Shown in pieces: positions 45,730 through 54,102 of a stretch of DNA of 64,000 bases. Position numbers and translations under genes: made by a program. The notes under the pieces are model-generated. The model was given only the letters and a program-made list of their open reading frames with translations. It was not told where the DNA came from and made no database searches. The stretch's first letter is position 1, and each line of letters starts with the position of its first letter. The stretch spans positions 62,001-126,000 of the forward strand of contig CAWFYJ010000001.1 of the NCBI GenBank assembly GCA_963820055.1. Reading direction: 5' to 3'. The stretch comes from RHKX01 sp963820055 (lineage in GTDB: Bacteria > Actinomycetota > Thermoleophilia > Solirubrobacterales > 70-9).

Positions 45730-45745
45730 TGTGAGGCCCGTCACA
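45730..45745. promoter_or_regulatory. Perfect Crp-type site in divergent gap
   Basis: TGTGA-GGCCCG-TCACA matches the Crp consensus at all ten conserved positions. It lies between the RPF-like gene (start 45616, minus) and the lipoate-ligase-like gene (start 45781, plus) and could serve either or both. Confidence 0.65.
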
Positions 45746-45780
45746 GTCGCAATGATTTATTCACACTTCACAAACACCGC

Positions 45781-46590
45781 ATGAACATCGGCACCGCGGG
45801 CCCGACCGCGCTTGCGACCGAGAGCTTTCCGGCCGACGGTCTCCTCGACACCGCCGTGTCGGCCGCCCTCCTTCGCCAGGTCGCCCGCGGCGAGATCCCG
45901 CCGACGGTCCGCCTGCTCCGCACCGGGCCGATCCTCGCCTTCGGAAAGCTCGACCGGCTGCGACCCGGATTCCGTCGCGCCGTCGAGCTCGCCCGCGAAG
46001 CCGGGTACGAGCCCGTCGAGCGCATCGCCGGCGGCCGCGCCGCCGTCTTCCACGAGGGAACGATCTCCTTCTCGCGCGCGATCCGCGCCGAGGGTGGGTC
46101 AGGCTCCTACCCCGGCACCCGCCGCCGCTTCGCGACGATGGCCGAGACGATCGCCGCCGCGTTCGGAACCCTCGGCATCGATGGCCGCGTCGGCGAGGTC
46201 GCCGGCGAGTACTGCCCCGGCGAGTTCAGCGTCAACAGCCGCGGCGCCGTCAAGCTCGGCGGCATCGGCCAGCGCGTGATCGTCGGCGGCGCCCACGTCG
46301 GGGCGGTGATCGTCGTGCGCGGCGCCGCCCGGATCAATGCGGTCCTCGAGCCGATCTACGACGCCCTCGACCTGACCTACGACCCCGCGACGACCGGCAG
46401 CATCGCCGCCGAACTCGGCGAGGACGAGGCCCCCGTCCCCTCCTCCGAGCCCGACCCCCTCCTCGAGAGCGTCCTCGAAGCGATCCGCGCCGAGCAGGAG
46501 AAGTCCACCCCGCTTGCCCACGCCGCCCTCACCCCGTCGACGCTCGCCCTGGCGGAGAAGATGAAGCGCGACTACGAGCCCCGCGTCTAA
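45781..46590 (+). CDS. Lipoate-protein ligase-like (BPL/LPL catalytic domain) protein
   Basis: A 269-residue protein with the lipoate/biotin ligase fold. RIAGGRAAVFHEGTISFSRA is the substrate-loop block and KLGGIGQRVIVGGAH carries the conserved Lys that contacts the acyl-adenylate. The family transfers lipoate or octanoate to dehydrogenase subunits; a transferase-only variant is possible. No lipoylated enzyme gene is close by. A Crp-type site lies 36 bases upstream of the ATG. Confidence 0.85.
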   Translation: MNIGTAGPTALATESFPADGLLDTAVSAALLRQVARGEIPPTVRLLRTGPILAFGKLDRLRPGFRRAVELAREAGYEPVERIAGGRAAVFHEGTISFSRAIRAEGGSGSYPGTRRRFATMAETIAAAFGTLGIDGRVGEVAGEYCPGEFSVNSRGAVKLGGIGQRVIVGGAHVGAVIVVRGAARINAVLEPIYDALDLTYDPATTGSIAAELGEDEAPVPSSEPDPLLESVLEAIRAEQEKSTPLAHAALTPSTLALAEKMKRDYEPRV

Positions 46591-46661
46591 CGAGGCGACG
46601 CCCCGCTCGCTCGACGCCGGCCGGACAGTACGGTGCCAACGAAGCGCGCTTTCACGTAGGC

Positions 46662-46727
46662 GGGGCCGGTGGTGGCGGTGCCGCCGACACTCCACCCCCC
46701 GGAGGCGGTGCCGCCACCACCGGCCCC
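46662..46727. repeat. 24-nt inverted repeat, large hairpin upstream of LLM oxidoreductase
   Basis: The arms 46662-46685 and 46704-46727 pair at 22 of 24 positions around an 18-nt loop. It lies between the lipoate-ligase-like stop and the next start at 46765. A terminator for the first gene is the simplest reading; a leader element for the second is possible. Confidence 0.55.
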
Positions 46728-46764
46728 CTCCACCAAGCCAACTTCGGGTAGAACAACCCGACAC

Positions 46765-47742
46765 ATGCCCGGCCTAGGAACGTTCATCTCCGCCGGCCGC
46801 TCCCTGCAGACGGCCATCGACCGCGTCCGGCTGGCGGAGTCGCTCGGCTACGACTCGACCTACGTGACCCACATAGCCGGTCGCGACTCGCTGACGGTCC
46901 TCGCGACGTATGCGGCCCACACCGAGCGGATCAGGCTCGGCACGGGCGTGCTGCCGATCTATTCGCGGACGCCGGCGGCGACGGCGCAGACCGCCGCGAC
47001 GATCGACGAGGCCTCAGGCGGGCGGATGGTCCTCGGCGTCGGGGTCTCCCATCAGGTCACCGTCGAGGCCTGGTACGGGCAGTCAATCGACAAGCCCGTC
47101 GCCGAGATGCGCGAATACGTCGGCGCGATGCGGGCGATGTTCCACGGCGAGGACCCGCCGAAGGGCGAGAAGTGGCCGACCAAGTTCCGGTTCATGGGCT
47201 ACGACGTCCGCCCGGAGCTGCCGATCTACATCGCCGCACTGTCGCCGAACATGCTCCAGCTCGCCGGCGAGATCGGCGACGGCGTCCTCCTCTGGCTCTG
47301 CGACCCGCCCTACGTCCGCGACGTCGTGATCCCCGAGGTGACGAAGGGTCGCGAGCGGGCCGGCAAGACGCTCGCCGGGTTCGACATCGTCCCCGCGGTG
47401 CCCGCGGCCGTGACCGCGGACCGTCAGGCGACGCTCGACCGGATGCGGGGCGACCTCGTCACATACCTCTCGCTCCCGTTCTACCGGTCGATGCTCGAGC
47501 GATCGGGCTTCGAGACCGAGATCGCCGGGTTCGACGCCGGCATGGCCGCCGGCGACGTCGAGCGCGCCAAGGCGGCGATGTCGGAGCCGATGCTCGACTC
47601 GCTGGGCGGCTTCGGCGGTGCCGACGAGGTCCGTGGCGCCATCACCCGCTACCTCGACGCCGGCGCCACCTCGCCCGGCGTCAGCCCGGTGCCCACCGCC
47701 GACTTCGACGCGACGCTCGAGGCCGGCGCCGAGCTGATCTGA
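46765..47742 (+). CDS. LLM-class (luciferase-like) flavin/F420-dependent oxidoreductase
   Basis: A 325-residue TIM-barrel protein of the bacterial luciferase-like superfamily. Family blocks include AESLGYDSTYVTH near the N-terminus, TERIRLGTGVLPIYSRTP, MVLGVGVSHQ and LPIYIAALSPNMLQLAGEIGDG. In actinobacteria many of these use F420. No substrate can be named. I chose the ATG at 46765 because family homology starts at once; the upstream frame is the hairpin. The phosphoesterase gene follows after 13 bases. Confidence 0.88.
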   Translation: MPGLGTFISAGRSLQTAIDRVRLAESLGYDSTYVTHIAGRDSLTVLATYAAHTERIRLGTGVLPIYSRTPAATAQTAATIDEASGGRMVLGVGVSHQVTVEAWYGQSIDKPVAEMREYVGAMRAMFHGEDPPKGEKWPTKFRFMGYDVRPELPIYIAALSPNMLQLAGEIGDGVLLWLCDPPYVRDVVIPEVTKGRERAGKTLAGFDIVPAVPAAVTADRQATLDRMRGDLVTYLSLPFYRSMLERSGFETEIAGFDAGMAAGDVERAKAAMSEPMLDSLGGFGGADEVRGAITRYLDAGATSPGVSPVPTADFDATLEAGAELI

Positions 47743-47755
47743 CCGCGGCACCCCG

Positions 47756-48415
47756 ATGCCGCGGATCGCAGCCGTCGCCGACCTTCACGGCAACCTGCCC
47801 GAGGATCTTCCGGGTGGAGACGCGCTCGTCGTAGCCGGCGACGTCTGTCCGCTCGAGGACCACTCGGTGGAGTTCCAGCGCGAGTGGCTCGAGCGCAGCT
47901 TCTACCCGTGGCTGGAGTCGCAGCCTCACGCGGAGATCGTCTGGATCGCCGGCAACCACGACTTCGCGTGCCAGAGCGAGGGCTGGGCACCCGGCGGCCG
48001 CGGCACCTACCTGCTCGACTCGGGGACGACCGCCGCCGGGCTCTCCTTCCACGGCTCGCCCTGGGTGCCGAAGCTACGGCAGTGGGCGTTCTATGCCGAC
48101 GACGAGGAGCGGCGCGAGCGGTTCGAGCGGATCCCCGCGGTCGACGTGCTCGTCACCCACGGCCCACCGCTCGGCCGCGGCGACCGGCTGACGGACGGAC
48201 GCAGGGCAGGCTGCCCGTTCCTTGCGGAGCGGATCGCGGCGACCTCACCGCAGCTCTGCGTCTTCGGCCACATCCACGAGGACCGCGGCGTCTGGACGGA
48301 CGGGAGGACGACCCTCGCCAACGTCGCCTACGTCGACGAGCACTACGTCGTCCGGCCCGACGGCGCCCGCGCATTCGATCTCGGACCCGACGGCGATCTC
48401 GTGAAAGTCCTGTGA
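47756..48415 (+). CDS. Calcineurin-like metallophosphoesterase
   Basis: A 219-residue phosphoesterase with all dinuclear-metal motifs: VADLHGN, VVAGDV, IAGNHDF, VTHGPP and FGHIHED. There is no signal peptide, so it is cytoplasmic. The substrate is unknown; related small enzymes cut phosphodiesters or nucleotides. It lies 13 bases after the luciferase-like gene and 42 bases before a thioesterase gene on the same strand. Confidence 0.92.
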   Translation: MPRIAAVADLHGNLPEDLPGGDALVVAGDVCPLEDHSVEFQREWLERSFYPWLESQPHAEIVWIAGNHDFACQSEGWAPGGRGTYLLDSGTTAAGLSFHGSPWVPKLRQWAFYADDEERRERFERIPAVDVLVTHGPPLGRGDRLTDGRRAGCPFLAERIAATSPQLCVFGHIHEDRGVWTDGRTTLANVAYVDEHYVVRPDGARAFDLGPDGDLVKVL

Positions 48416-48457
48416 AAGCCCTTCCGGAAACGCCCTCGGCTTTGCATACTCGCCGCG

Positions 48458-48937
48458 ATGGCGACGAGAAGGACGTTCGACTCGACGCGCCTCGCCGCTG
48501 AGCTCCTCGGCCCCGTCCCCGCGAACGAGACGTTCGGCGTCGAGGTCCTCCACGCCGCCGACGCAAGCGCCGAGCTCTGCATGCTCGTCCCGCAATCGTT
48601 CACCAACGCGATCGGCACGGTTCACTCGAGCGGCCTGATCGCGCTGATCGAGGCGACCGGGGCGGCGGCCCTCGTCACGGTCGCGACCGGCGAGGATCAA
48701 CTCGACGGAGTCGTGCAATCGGGAGCGGTGGCGCGGATCGAGTTCGTCGCCCCCGCCCACGGCCTGCTGATCGGGCGCTGCATCCTCGAAGTCGACGACC
48801 TCGCCGCGGCCGAGTCGGTCTTCACGCGGGAGGTCGCGGTCACGGAGCTGACGACCGACGTCGACGTCTTCGACTCCAAGGACGACATCGTCTGCCGGGG
48901 ATCGTTCGTATGGACGGTCAGGCGACTCGCGACCTGA
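48458..48937 (+). CDS. Hotdog-fold thioesterase-like protein (PaaI type)
   Basis: A 159-residue protein. The pattern FTNAIGTVHSSGLIALIEATGAAA is the hotdog helix with the Gly/His motif of PaaI-like thioesterases, and VARIEFVAPAHGLLIGRC is the following strand pair. It probably hydrolyses an acyl-CoA; the substrate is unknown. The ATG at 48458 is 42 bases after the phosphoesterase. It is convergent with the large ABC permease (6-base gap). Confidence 0.82.
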   Translation: MATRRTFDSTRLAAELLGPVPANETFGVEVLHAADASAELCMLVPQSFTNAIGTVHSSGLIALIEATGAAALVTVATGEDQLDGVVQSGAVARIEFVAPAHGLLIGRCILEVDDLAAAESVFTREVAVTELTTDVDVFDSKDDIVCRGSFVWTVRRLAT

Positions 48938-48943
48938 GCGCGG

Positions 48944-51523
48944 CTACTCGTACTGGAGCGCTTCCATGACCTCGATCTTCGAGGCCCGGCGCGCCGGCCA
49001 GATGCCGGCGAGGACGCCGGCGAATCCGGCGGCGATGAGGACGAAGATGATCCCGACGACGGGGATGCCGAGAACGAGGCCGTCGTCCTTGAGCGCTTCG
49101 ACGGCGGCGATCGCAACGAGCAACCCGATGGCGGCGCCGATCAGGGCGCCGATCATCGCCGTGATCACCGACTCGTAGCGGACCATCCTGCGGATCTGCG
49201 ACTTCGACGCGCCGATCGCGCGGAGCATGCCGATCTCGCGGGTTCGCTCGTAGATAGTCAGGACGAGCGTGTTGACGACGCCGAAGAGGCTGACGATCAC
49301 CGACAGCGCGAGGAGCACGTAGATCAGCGCGAGCAGCTGGTTGATCCCGTCCTCCTGCTGCTGCTTGAGCTCCTGTTGGTTGCGCGCCTGCGCCTGCGGG
49401 AACCGATCCTCGAGCAGCTTGTCGATCCGATCCCGCGTCGCCGTCGGATCGGCGCCGGACGCGTAGCCGATCAGGATGGCGAAGTCCTGGCGGGCATCGA
49501 ACTTCTCACGCACGGTGTCGATCGGCAGGGCCAGCGTCGCAACCAGCAGCTGCACGCGGTCGCGGACGCTGCCGACGATCCGGACCGGCACTTCCTCCCC
49601 GGTCGACGTCTTCACGTTCAGGTCGTCGCCGACCGACACGCCGTTGTCCTCGGCCCATTTCTGTTCGACGATCGCCTCATCCGGCTGCAGGCCGGTGAGC
49701 GTCGAATCGTCGCCGTCGGTCCAGTCGAGCTTTGCGACCTGCGTCAGCGTCGACGGGTCGAGCCCGGTGATCAGCGCCTTGGTCGGCGTCGACGTCTCGA
49801 TCTCGCCGGGGGCCCCGGAGATCGGCGACACCGTCTCGACGCCGTCGACCTTTGCGACCTGCCGGGCGATGTCGGGAGAGATCGGCGAGAAGCCGTCGGT
49901 GTTGGAGATCGTCAGGTCTCCGGCGAAGGTCTGATCGAGCGCATCGCCGACGGATTTCGTCGCCGAGGAGGCGAAGACGGCCGCGAAGACGACCAGGGCG
50001 ACACCGATCATCAGCGCCGCGGAGGTCGTGGCGGTGCGGCTCGGGTTGCGGAGCGTGTTCTCCCTTGCGAGGCGGCCGGTAACGCCGCGGAGCCGTTCGA
50101 TCGGCCTGCCGACGAGCGACGCCAGCGGCGAGACGATCGTGCCGGCGAGCATCGCGATGCCGACGAAGAGCAGGATCAGGCCGAGTCCGAGGAGCGGCAG
50201 CGCGGAGCCGAAGGAGCCGGTGGCGAAGAGGCCGCCGAGGATGGCGGCGATGCCGACGAGGACGAGGATCCGCGCGATCCAGATCCGCCTGCGGCTCGGC
50301 ACCTCGGGAGCCTGGGAGTCGGCGCGGAGAGCCTCGAGCGGCGTCACGCGCGTCGCCCGGATCGCCGGCACGATCGAGGAGCCGAGCGTCGCGACGATGC
50401 CGACGATCAGGGGCACGACTATCGACGCGCCGTTGATCACGATCCCCGACTGTGGCAGCTCGAAGCCCATCGCCTTGAACGCGCCGGTGACGAGCGCGAC
50501 GAACCCGAGCCCGGCCACGATTCCGAGGACCGAGGCGATGACTCCGAGGAGCAGTGCCTCGCTGAAGACCGTAGTCAGAACCTGCCGGGACGAGGCGCCG
50601 AGGGTCCGCAGCATCCCGAACTCCCGGGTCCGCTGGGCAACCGTGATCGAGAACGTGTTGAAGATCAGGAACGCGCCGACGAACACCGAGATGCCGGCGA
50701 AGACGAGCAGGAACGTCGTCAGGAAGCTGAAGCCGTCCTTGATGTCGGCCGACTGCTGGGCGGCGTCTTCGGCGCCGGTCTTCGCCTCGGCGGTCTTCGG
50801 GAGGATCCCGTTGAGCCGGGTCGAGAGCTCGTCCGGGGAGACGCCGCCGGACGCCTCGACGTCGATGGTGTCGAGCTCGCCGACCTTGCCGGTGATCGCC
50901 TGCGCCTCGGGGAGTGTGAAGAGGGCGAAGCTCGCGCCGCCGAGCGGCACCCCGGAGCCGAACCGGCCGATCCCCGACAGCGTGTACTCCTTGGCGCCGC
51001 GGACGCCGCTGATCGTGATCTTCTGCCCGACCTCGTAGCCCTCCTCGTCGGCGGTGATCGAGTCGATGCCGACCTCGTCGGCGGTTGCGGGAGCGGCTCC
51101 CTCGACCCAGGTGAACGGGTTGAACGGCTCCGGCTGGATGCTCGCCGCGATCTGCGGAGGACCGCCGCCCGCAGGCCCGATCCGGTCGCCGTTCTCGTCG
51201 AGGATCGCGATCGTCGTCGCGTCGGAGATTCCCCCCGCCGCCTTCTCGACGCCGTCGACGGAGGCGACCTTGTCGACGAGCGACTGCGGAAGCGCGGCGC
51301 CGGACTCGGGGAGGTCGAAGCCGGAGTCGAAAGCGGACTGCGGCTGGATCGTGACGTCGATCCCCGCGTTGGCCTCGGCGAAGATGTCGTCGAAGGCCTT
51401 GTCGACGGAGCCCTTCAGCATGAAGGTGCCGGCGACCATCGCCACTCCGAGCATGATCGCCAGCGCGGTCAGGGCCGCGCGCAGCTTCCGCGACGCCAGC
51501 CCGCGAAGCGCGAGGCCGAACAT
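48944..51523 (-). CDS. FtsX-like ABC transporter permease (MacB/LolC type, double FtsX)
   Basis: An 859-residue membrane protein with the duplicated FtsX layout: an N-terminal anchor helix and MacB-like periplasmic domain, three helices (FLLVFAGISVFVGAFLIFNT region), a central helix set, a second periplasmic domain and a final three-helix FtsX block ending in IWPARRASKIEVMEALQYE. Such permeases move lipids, lipoproteins or peptides, or drive mechanotransmission. The ATPase gene abuts with no gap, so the pair forms one transporter. No accessory periplasmic protein is encoded here. Confidence 0.93.
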   Translation of the reverse strand: MFGLALRGLASRKLRAALTALAIMLGVAMVAGTFMLKGSVDKAFDDIFAEANAGIDVTIQPQSAFDSGFDLPESGAALPQSLVDKVASVDGVEKAAGGISDATTIAILDENGDRIGPAGGGPPQIAASIQPEPFNPFTWVEGAAPATADEVGIDSITADEEGYEVGQKITISGVRGAKEYTLSGIGRFGSGVPLGGASFALFTLPEAQAITGKVGELDTIDVEASGGVSPDELSTRLNGILPKTAEAKTGAEDAAQQSADIKDGFSFLTTFLLVFAGISVFVGAFLIFNTFSITVAQRTREFGMLRTLGASSRQVLTTVFSEALLLGVIASVLGIVAGLGFVALVTGAFKAMGFELPQSGIVINGASIVVPLIVGIVATLGSSIVPAIRATRVTPLEALRADSQAPEVPSRRRIWIARILVLVGIAAILGGLFATGSFGSALPLLGLGLILLFVGIAMLAGTIVSPLASLVGRPIERLRGVTGRLARENTLRNPSRTATTSAALMIGVALVVFAAVFASSATKSVGDALDQTFAGDLTISNTDGFSPISPDIARQVAKVDGVETVSPISGAPGEIETSTPTKALITGLDPSTLTQVAKLDWTDGDDSTLTGLQPDEAIVEQKWAEDNGVSVGDDLNVKTSTGEEVPVRIVGSVRDRVQLLVATLALPIDTVREKFDARQDFAILIGYASGADPTATRDRIDKLLEDRFPQAQARNQQELKQQQEDGINQLLALIYVLLALSVIVSLFGVVNTLVLTIYERTREIGMLRAIGASKSQIRRMVRYESVITAMIGALIGAAIGLLVAIAAVEALKDDGLVLGIPVVGIIFVLIAAGFAGVLAGIWPARRASKIEVMEALQYE

Positions 51524-52285
51524 CTAGAGGTCCCGCATCAGTCCGATGACGTCGTCCTCGCCCTCGACCTTCTCGTCGGCGGCGATCTGGCCGTCGGCGA
51601 GGACGATGACGCGGTCGGCGTAGGCGGCGACCTTCGGATCGTGGGTGACGACGACGACCGTCTGCCCGAACTCGTCGACCGACGTCCGCAGCAGCTCGAG
51701 GACGCCGTTGCCGGACTTGGAGTCGAGGTTGCCGGTCGGCTCGTCGGCGAAGACGACCGCCGGGCGGGCGACGAGCGCCCGTGCGATGGCGACCCGCTGC
51801 TGCTGTCCGCCGGAGAGCTCCGAGGGACGGTGGGTGGCGCGGTCGGCGATGCCGACGGTCTGCAGCAGGCGGTCGCGCCACTCCGGGTCGACGTCGCGGC
51901 CGGCGATCTTCAGCGGCAACTCGATGTTCTCGGCCGCGTCGAGCACGGGGACGAGGTTGAAGAACTGGAAGATGAAGCCGAGCTTCTCCCGGCGCAGGTT
52001 GGTCAGGCCCTTGTCGTCGAGGTCGGTGACCTCGACGCCGTCGATCCAGGCGTGGCCGCCGGTCGGCTTGTCGAGACCGGCCAGCAGGTGCATGAGGGTC
52101 GACTTGCCCGACCCGGACGGGCCGACGATCGCGGTCAGCTGGCCCTTCGGGAAATCGAGCGTGACGCCGCGAAGCGCGTCGACCGCGGCCTCGCCCTCAC
52201 CGAAGCGGCGACTGAGATCCCGGCAGGAGACGATCCCGGTTCCCTGTCCGGCGCCGGCCTCGACCTGCGTCGCTTCGTCCGCCAC
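51524..52285 (-). CDS. ABC transporter ATPase (LolD/MacB type)
   Basis: A 253-residue ATPase. Walker A is GPSGSGKST, the signature is LSGGQQQRVAIARA, Walker B is VVFADEPTGNLDS, and the H-loop is VVVTHDPKVA. The DEPTGNLD sequence marks the LolD/MacB/FtsE group. It directly precedes the FtsX-like permease and is divergent from the pentad-repeat microprotein. Confidence 0.94.
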   Translation of the reverse strand: MADEATQVEAGAGQGTGIVSCRDLSRRFGEGEAAVDALRGVTLDFPKGQLTAIVGPSGSGKSTLMHLLAGLDKPTGGHAWIDGVEVTDLDDKGLTNLRREKLGFIFQFFNLVPVLDAAENIELPLKIAGRDVDPEWRDRLLQTVGIADRATHRPSELSGGQQQRVAIARALVARPAVVFADEPTGNLDSKSGNGVLELLRTSVDEFGQTVVVVTHDPKVAAYADRVIVLADGQIAADEKVEGEDDVIGLMRDL

Positions 52286-52344
52286 GCGGCCGAGGTTATT
52301 GGATTTTCGTGAGAGGATCAGGGCGAGCCACGAAAGGAGCTGTG

Positions 52345-52644
52345 ATGCCCGGAGGAGATTTGATCGAGCGCGTCCGCGAGCGGCTGCCCGATGTTCAGAC
52401 GATGGGATTCGAGGTCCGCGCCGGCACGGCCCGCGGGCCGGCGGTGCTGGGACCGACGTTCTCGGCGCCGGTCGCGGTCGGTGCGCTGGCCGTGGGCGCC
52501 GTCGCGATCGGCGCGCTCGCGATCGGCCGCCTGACGGTCGGCCGGGCGACGATCGGGAGCCTCAGCATCGAGGAGCTCGACGTCGGCAGGCTGCGGGTCC
52601 GCGACCTCGAGATCGAGAACGACGGCCGGGAGGCCGCGTCGTGA
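52345..52644 (+). CDS. Pentad-repeat (beta-helix-like) microprotein
   Basis: A 99-residue protein I do not recognise. Residues 45-89 consist of nine consecutive five-residue units of the form [I/V]-G-x-[L/V/A]-x (VGALA, VGAVA, IGALA, IGRLT, VGRAT, IGSLS, IEELD, VGRLR, VRDLE). This is the size and hydrophobic spacing of a right-handed beta-helix of pentapeptide-repeat type. A short amphipathic N-terminal helix (residues 5-15) precedes it. AAGGAG gives a good ribosome site for the ATG at 52345. It overlaps the phosphoesterase start by four bases (GTGA). Confidence 0.75.
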   Translation: MPGGDLIERVRERLPDVQTMGFEVRAGTARGPAVLGPTFSAPVAVGALAVGAVAIGALAIGRLTVGRATIGSLSIEELDVGRLRVRDLEIENDGREAAS

Positions 52645-53243
52645 AGATCCTCGCCTTCAGCGATGTCCATCGTGACCTCGGCGCCTGCGCGGACCTGGTG
52701 GCCCGCAGCGGCGAGGCCGACGTCGTCATCGGCGCCGGCGACTTCGCCTCCGTTCACGAGGGGCTCGCCGAGACGATCGCTGCGCTGGCCCCGATCACGA
52801 CGCCGACGCTGCTCGTCCCCGGCAACAACGAGACGGAGGACGCACTCCGGGAAGCTGTCGCCGAGGCCGGATGGGATGCGGCGACCGTGCTCCACGGCTC
52901 GGCGATCGAGATCGACGGCACGACCTTCTACGGGCTCGGCGCCGGGATCCCGACGACGCCATGGGACTGGAGCTTCGACCTGACCGAGGACGAGGCGCGC
53001 GACCGGCTCGCCGATTGCCCCGAGGACGCGGTGCTGGTCGTTCACTCCCCACCGCGCGGACACTGCGACATGTCCTCGGCCGGGGAGCATCTCGGCAGCG
53101 AGGCCATCCGCGCCGCGGTCGAGGCGAAGGACCCGCGGCTCGTCGTCTGCGGGCACATCCACGAGGCCTGGGGCGAGCGCTCCGAGATCGGCCAGTCGGC
53201 GATCGCCAACCTCGGCCCCGGCGGGGCCGAGTTCGAGGTCTGA
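52641..53243 (+). CDS. Metallophosphoesterase
   Basis: A 200-residue calcineurin-like phosphoesterase: FSDVHRD, IGAGDFA, VPGNNET, VVHSPPRGHCD and VCGHIHEAWG carry the metal ligands in order; GNNE stands where GNHD is usual, so the catalytic His is replaced by Asn. The GTG at 52641 overlaps the microprotein stop. ppk2 follows after 11 bases. The three genes form one operon joining a beta-helix protein, a phosphoesterase and a polyphosphate kinase. The substrate is unknown. Confidence 0.9.
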   Translation: MKILAFSDVHRDLGACADLVARSGEADVVIGAGDFASVHEGLAETIAALAPITTPTLLVPGNNETEDALREAVAEAGWDAATVLHGSAIEIDGTTFYGLGAGIPTTPWDWSFDLTEDEARDRLADCPEDAVLVVHSPPRGHCDMSSAGEHLGSEAIRAAVEAKDPRLVVCGHIHEAWGERSEIGQSAIANLGPGGAEFEV

Positions 53244-53254
53244 GGAGGCCACCG

Positions 53255-54079
53255 ATGAGCAAGAGCAAGGAGAAGAAGCTCCCTCGCGACCTCTACGAGG
53301 CCGAGCTGTACGACCTCCAGGTCCAGCTGGTCCAGATGGTGGATTGGGTCAAGCGCGAGGGCGCCCGGGTGGCGGTCATCTTCGAGGGCCGCGACGCCGC
53401 CGGCAAGGGCGGCGTCATCAAGCGGATCAACGAGTACGTCTCCCCCCGCGTCGTCAGGACCGTTGCGCTCCCGGCGCCCTCGGACCGCGAGCGCACGGAG
53501 TGGTACTTCCAGCGCTACATCGCCCACCTCCCGGCGGCCGGGGAGGTCGTCCTGTTCGATCGCTCCTGGTACAACCGCGCCGGCGTCGAGAAGGTGCTCG
53601 GCTTCTGCACAGTCGACGAACACCAGCGGTTCCTGCGGCAGTGCCCGACGTTCGAGCGGATGCTGGTCGACGACGGGATCATCCTCCTCAAGTACTGGTT
53701 CTCGGTCTCGGAGAAGGAGCAGGCGAAGCGCTTCGAGGCCCGGATCGACAACCCGCTCAAGCAGTGGAAGCTGTCGCCGACCGACCTCTACTCCCGCAGC
53801 CACTGGGTCGACTACTCGCGCGCCAAGGACGAGATGTTCATCCACACCGACATCCCCGAGGCTCGCTGGCATGTCGTCGAGTCCGACGTCAAGCGCAACG
53901 CCCGCGTCAACTGCATCTCCCACATGCTCAAGAACATCCCCTACGAGTCCGTCGAGCAGAAGCGGGTGAAGCTGCCGAAGGTGCAGAGCGACGACGGCTA
54001 CCAGCGGCCGCCCGAGGACCTCTACGCCTACGTGCCGAACGTCGCGCAGAAGCTGATCGAGGAGAACGAAGGGTCCTAG
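53255..54079 (+). CDS. ppk2: Polyphosphate kinase 2 (class I)
   Basis: A 274-residue enzyme that transfers phosphate between polyphosphate and nucleoside diphosphates. The P-loop is FEGRDAAGKGGVIKRI and Walker B is VVLFDRSWYNRAGVEKV, with the lid region in between (SDRERTEWYFQRYIAHLP). Length and single domain fit PPK2 class I. GAGGAGG precedes the ATG at 53255. It is unlinked to ppk1 at 24-26 kb. No PHO box is apparent upstream of its operon. It follows the microprotein and phosphoesterase. Confidence 0.96.
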   Translation: MSKSKEKKLPRDLYEAELYDLQVQLVQMVDWVKREGARVAVIFEGRDAAGKGGVIKRINEYVSPRVVRTVALPAPSDRERTEWYFQRYIAHLPAAGEVVLFDRSWYNRAGVEKVLGFCTVDEHQRFLRQCPTFERMLVDDGIILLKYWFSVSEKEQAKRFEARIDNPLKQWKLSPTDLYSRSHWVDYSRAKDEMFIHTDIPEARWHVVESDVKRNARVNCISHMLKNIPYESVEQKRVKLPKVQSDDGYQRPPEDLYAYVPNVAQKLIEENEGS

Positions 54080-54102
54080 TCGAGCGGGATAGGCTGCCCG
54101 AC

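Noticed and set aside
45760..45771. Pair of TTCAC motifs before the lipoate-ligase-like gene as a PHO box
   Set aside because: Spacing is 7 nt rather than 11 and no further in-phase copy exists.
48944..52285. FtsX-like/LolD-type pair as FtsEX division system
   Set aside because: The permease is a double-FtsX protein of 859 residues, not the four-helix FtsX of about 300 residues, so it is a MacB/LolC-type exporter or remodeller.
49376..52312. 978-residue plus-strand frame opposite the FtsX/LolD genes
   Set aside because: Low-complexity Arg/Asp/Gly content and complete overlap with two well-supported ABC genes mark it as a GC-rich antisense shadow.
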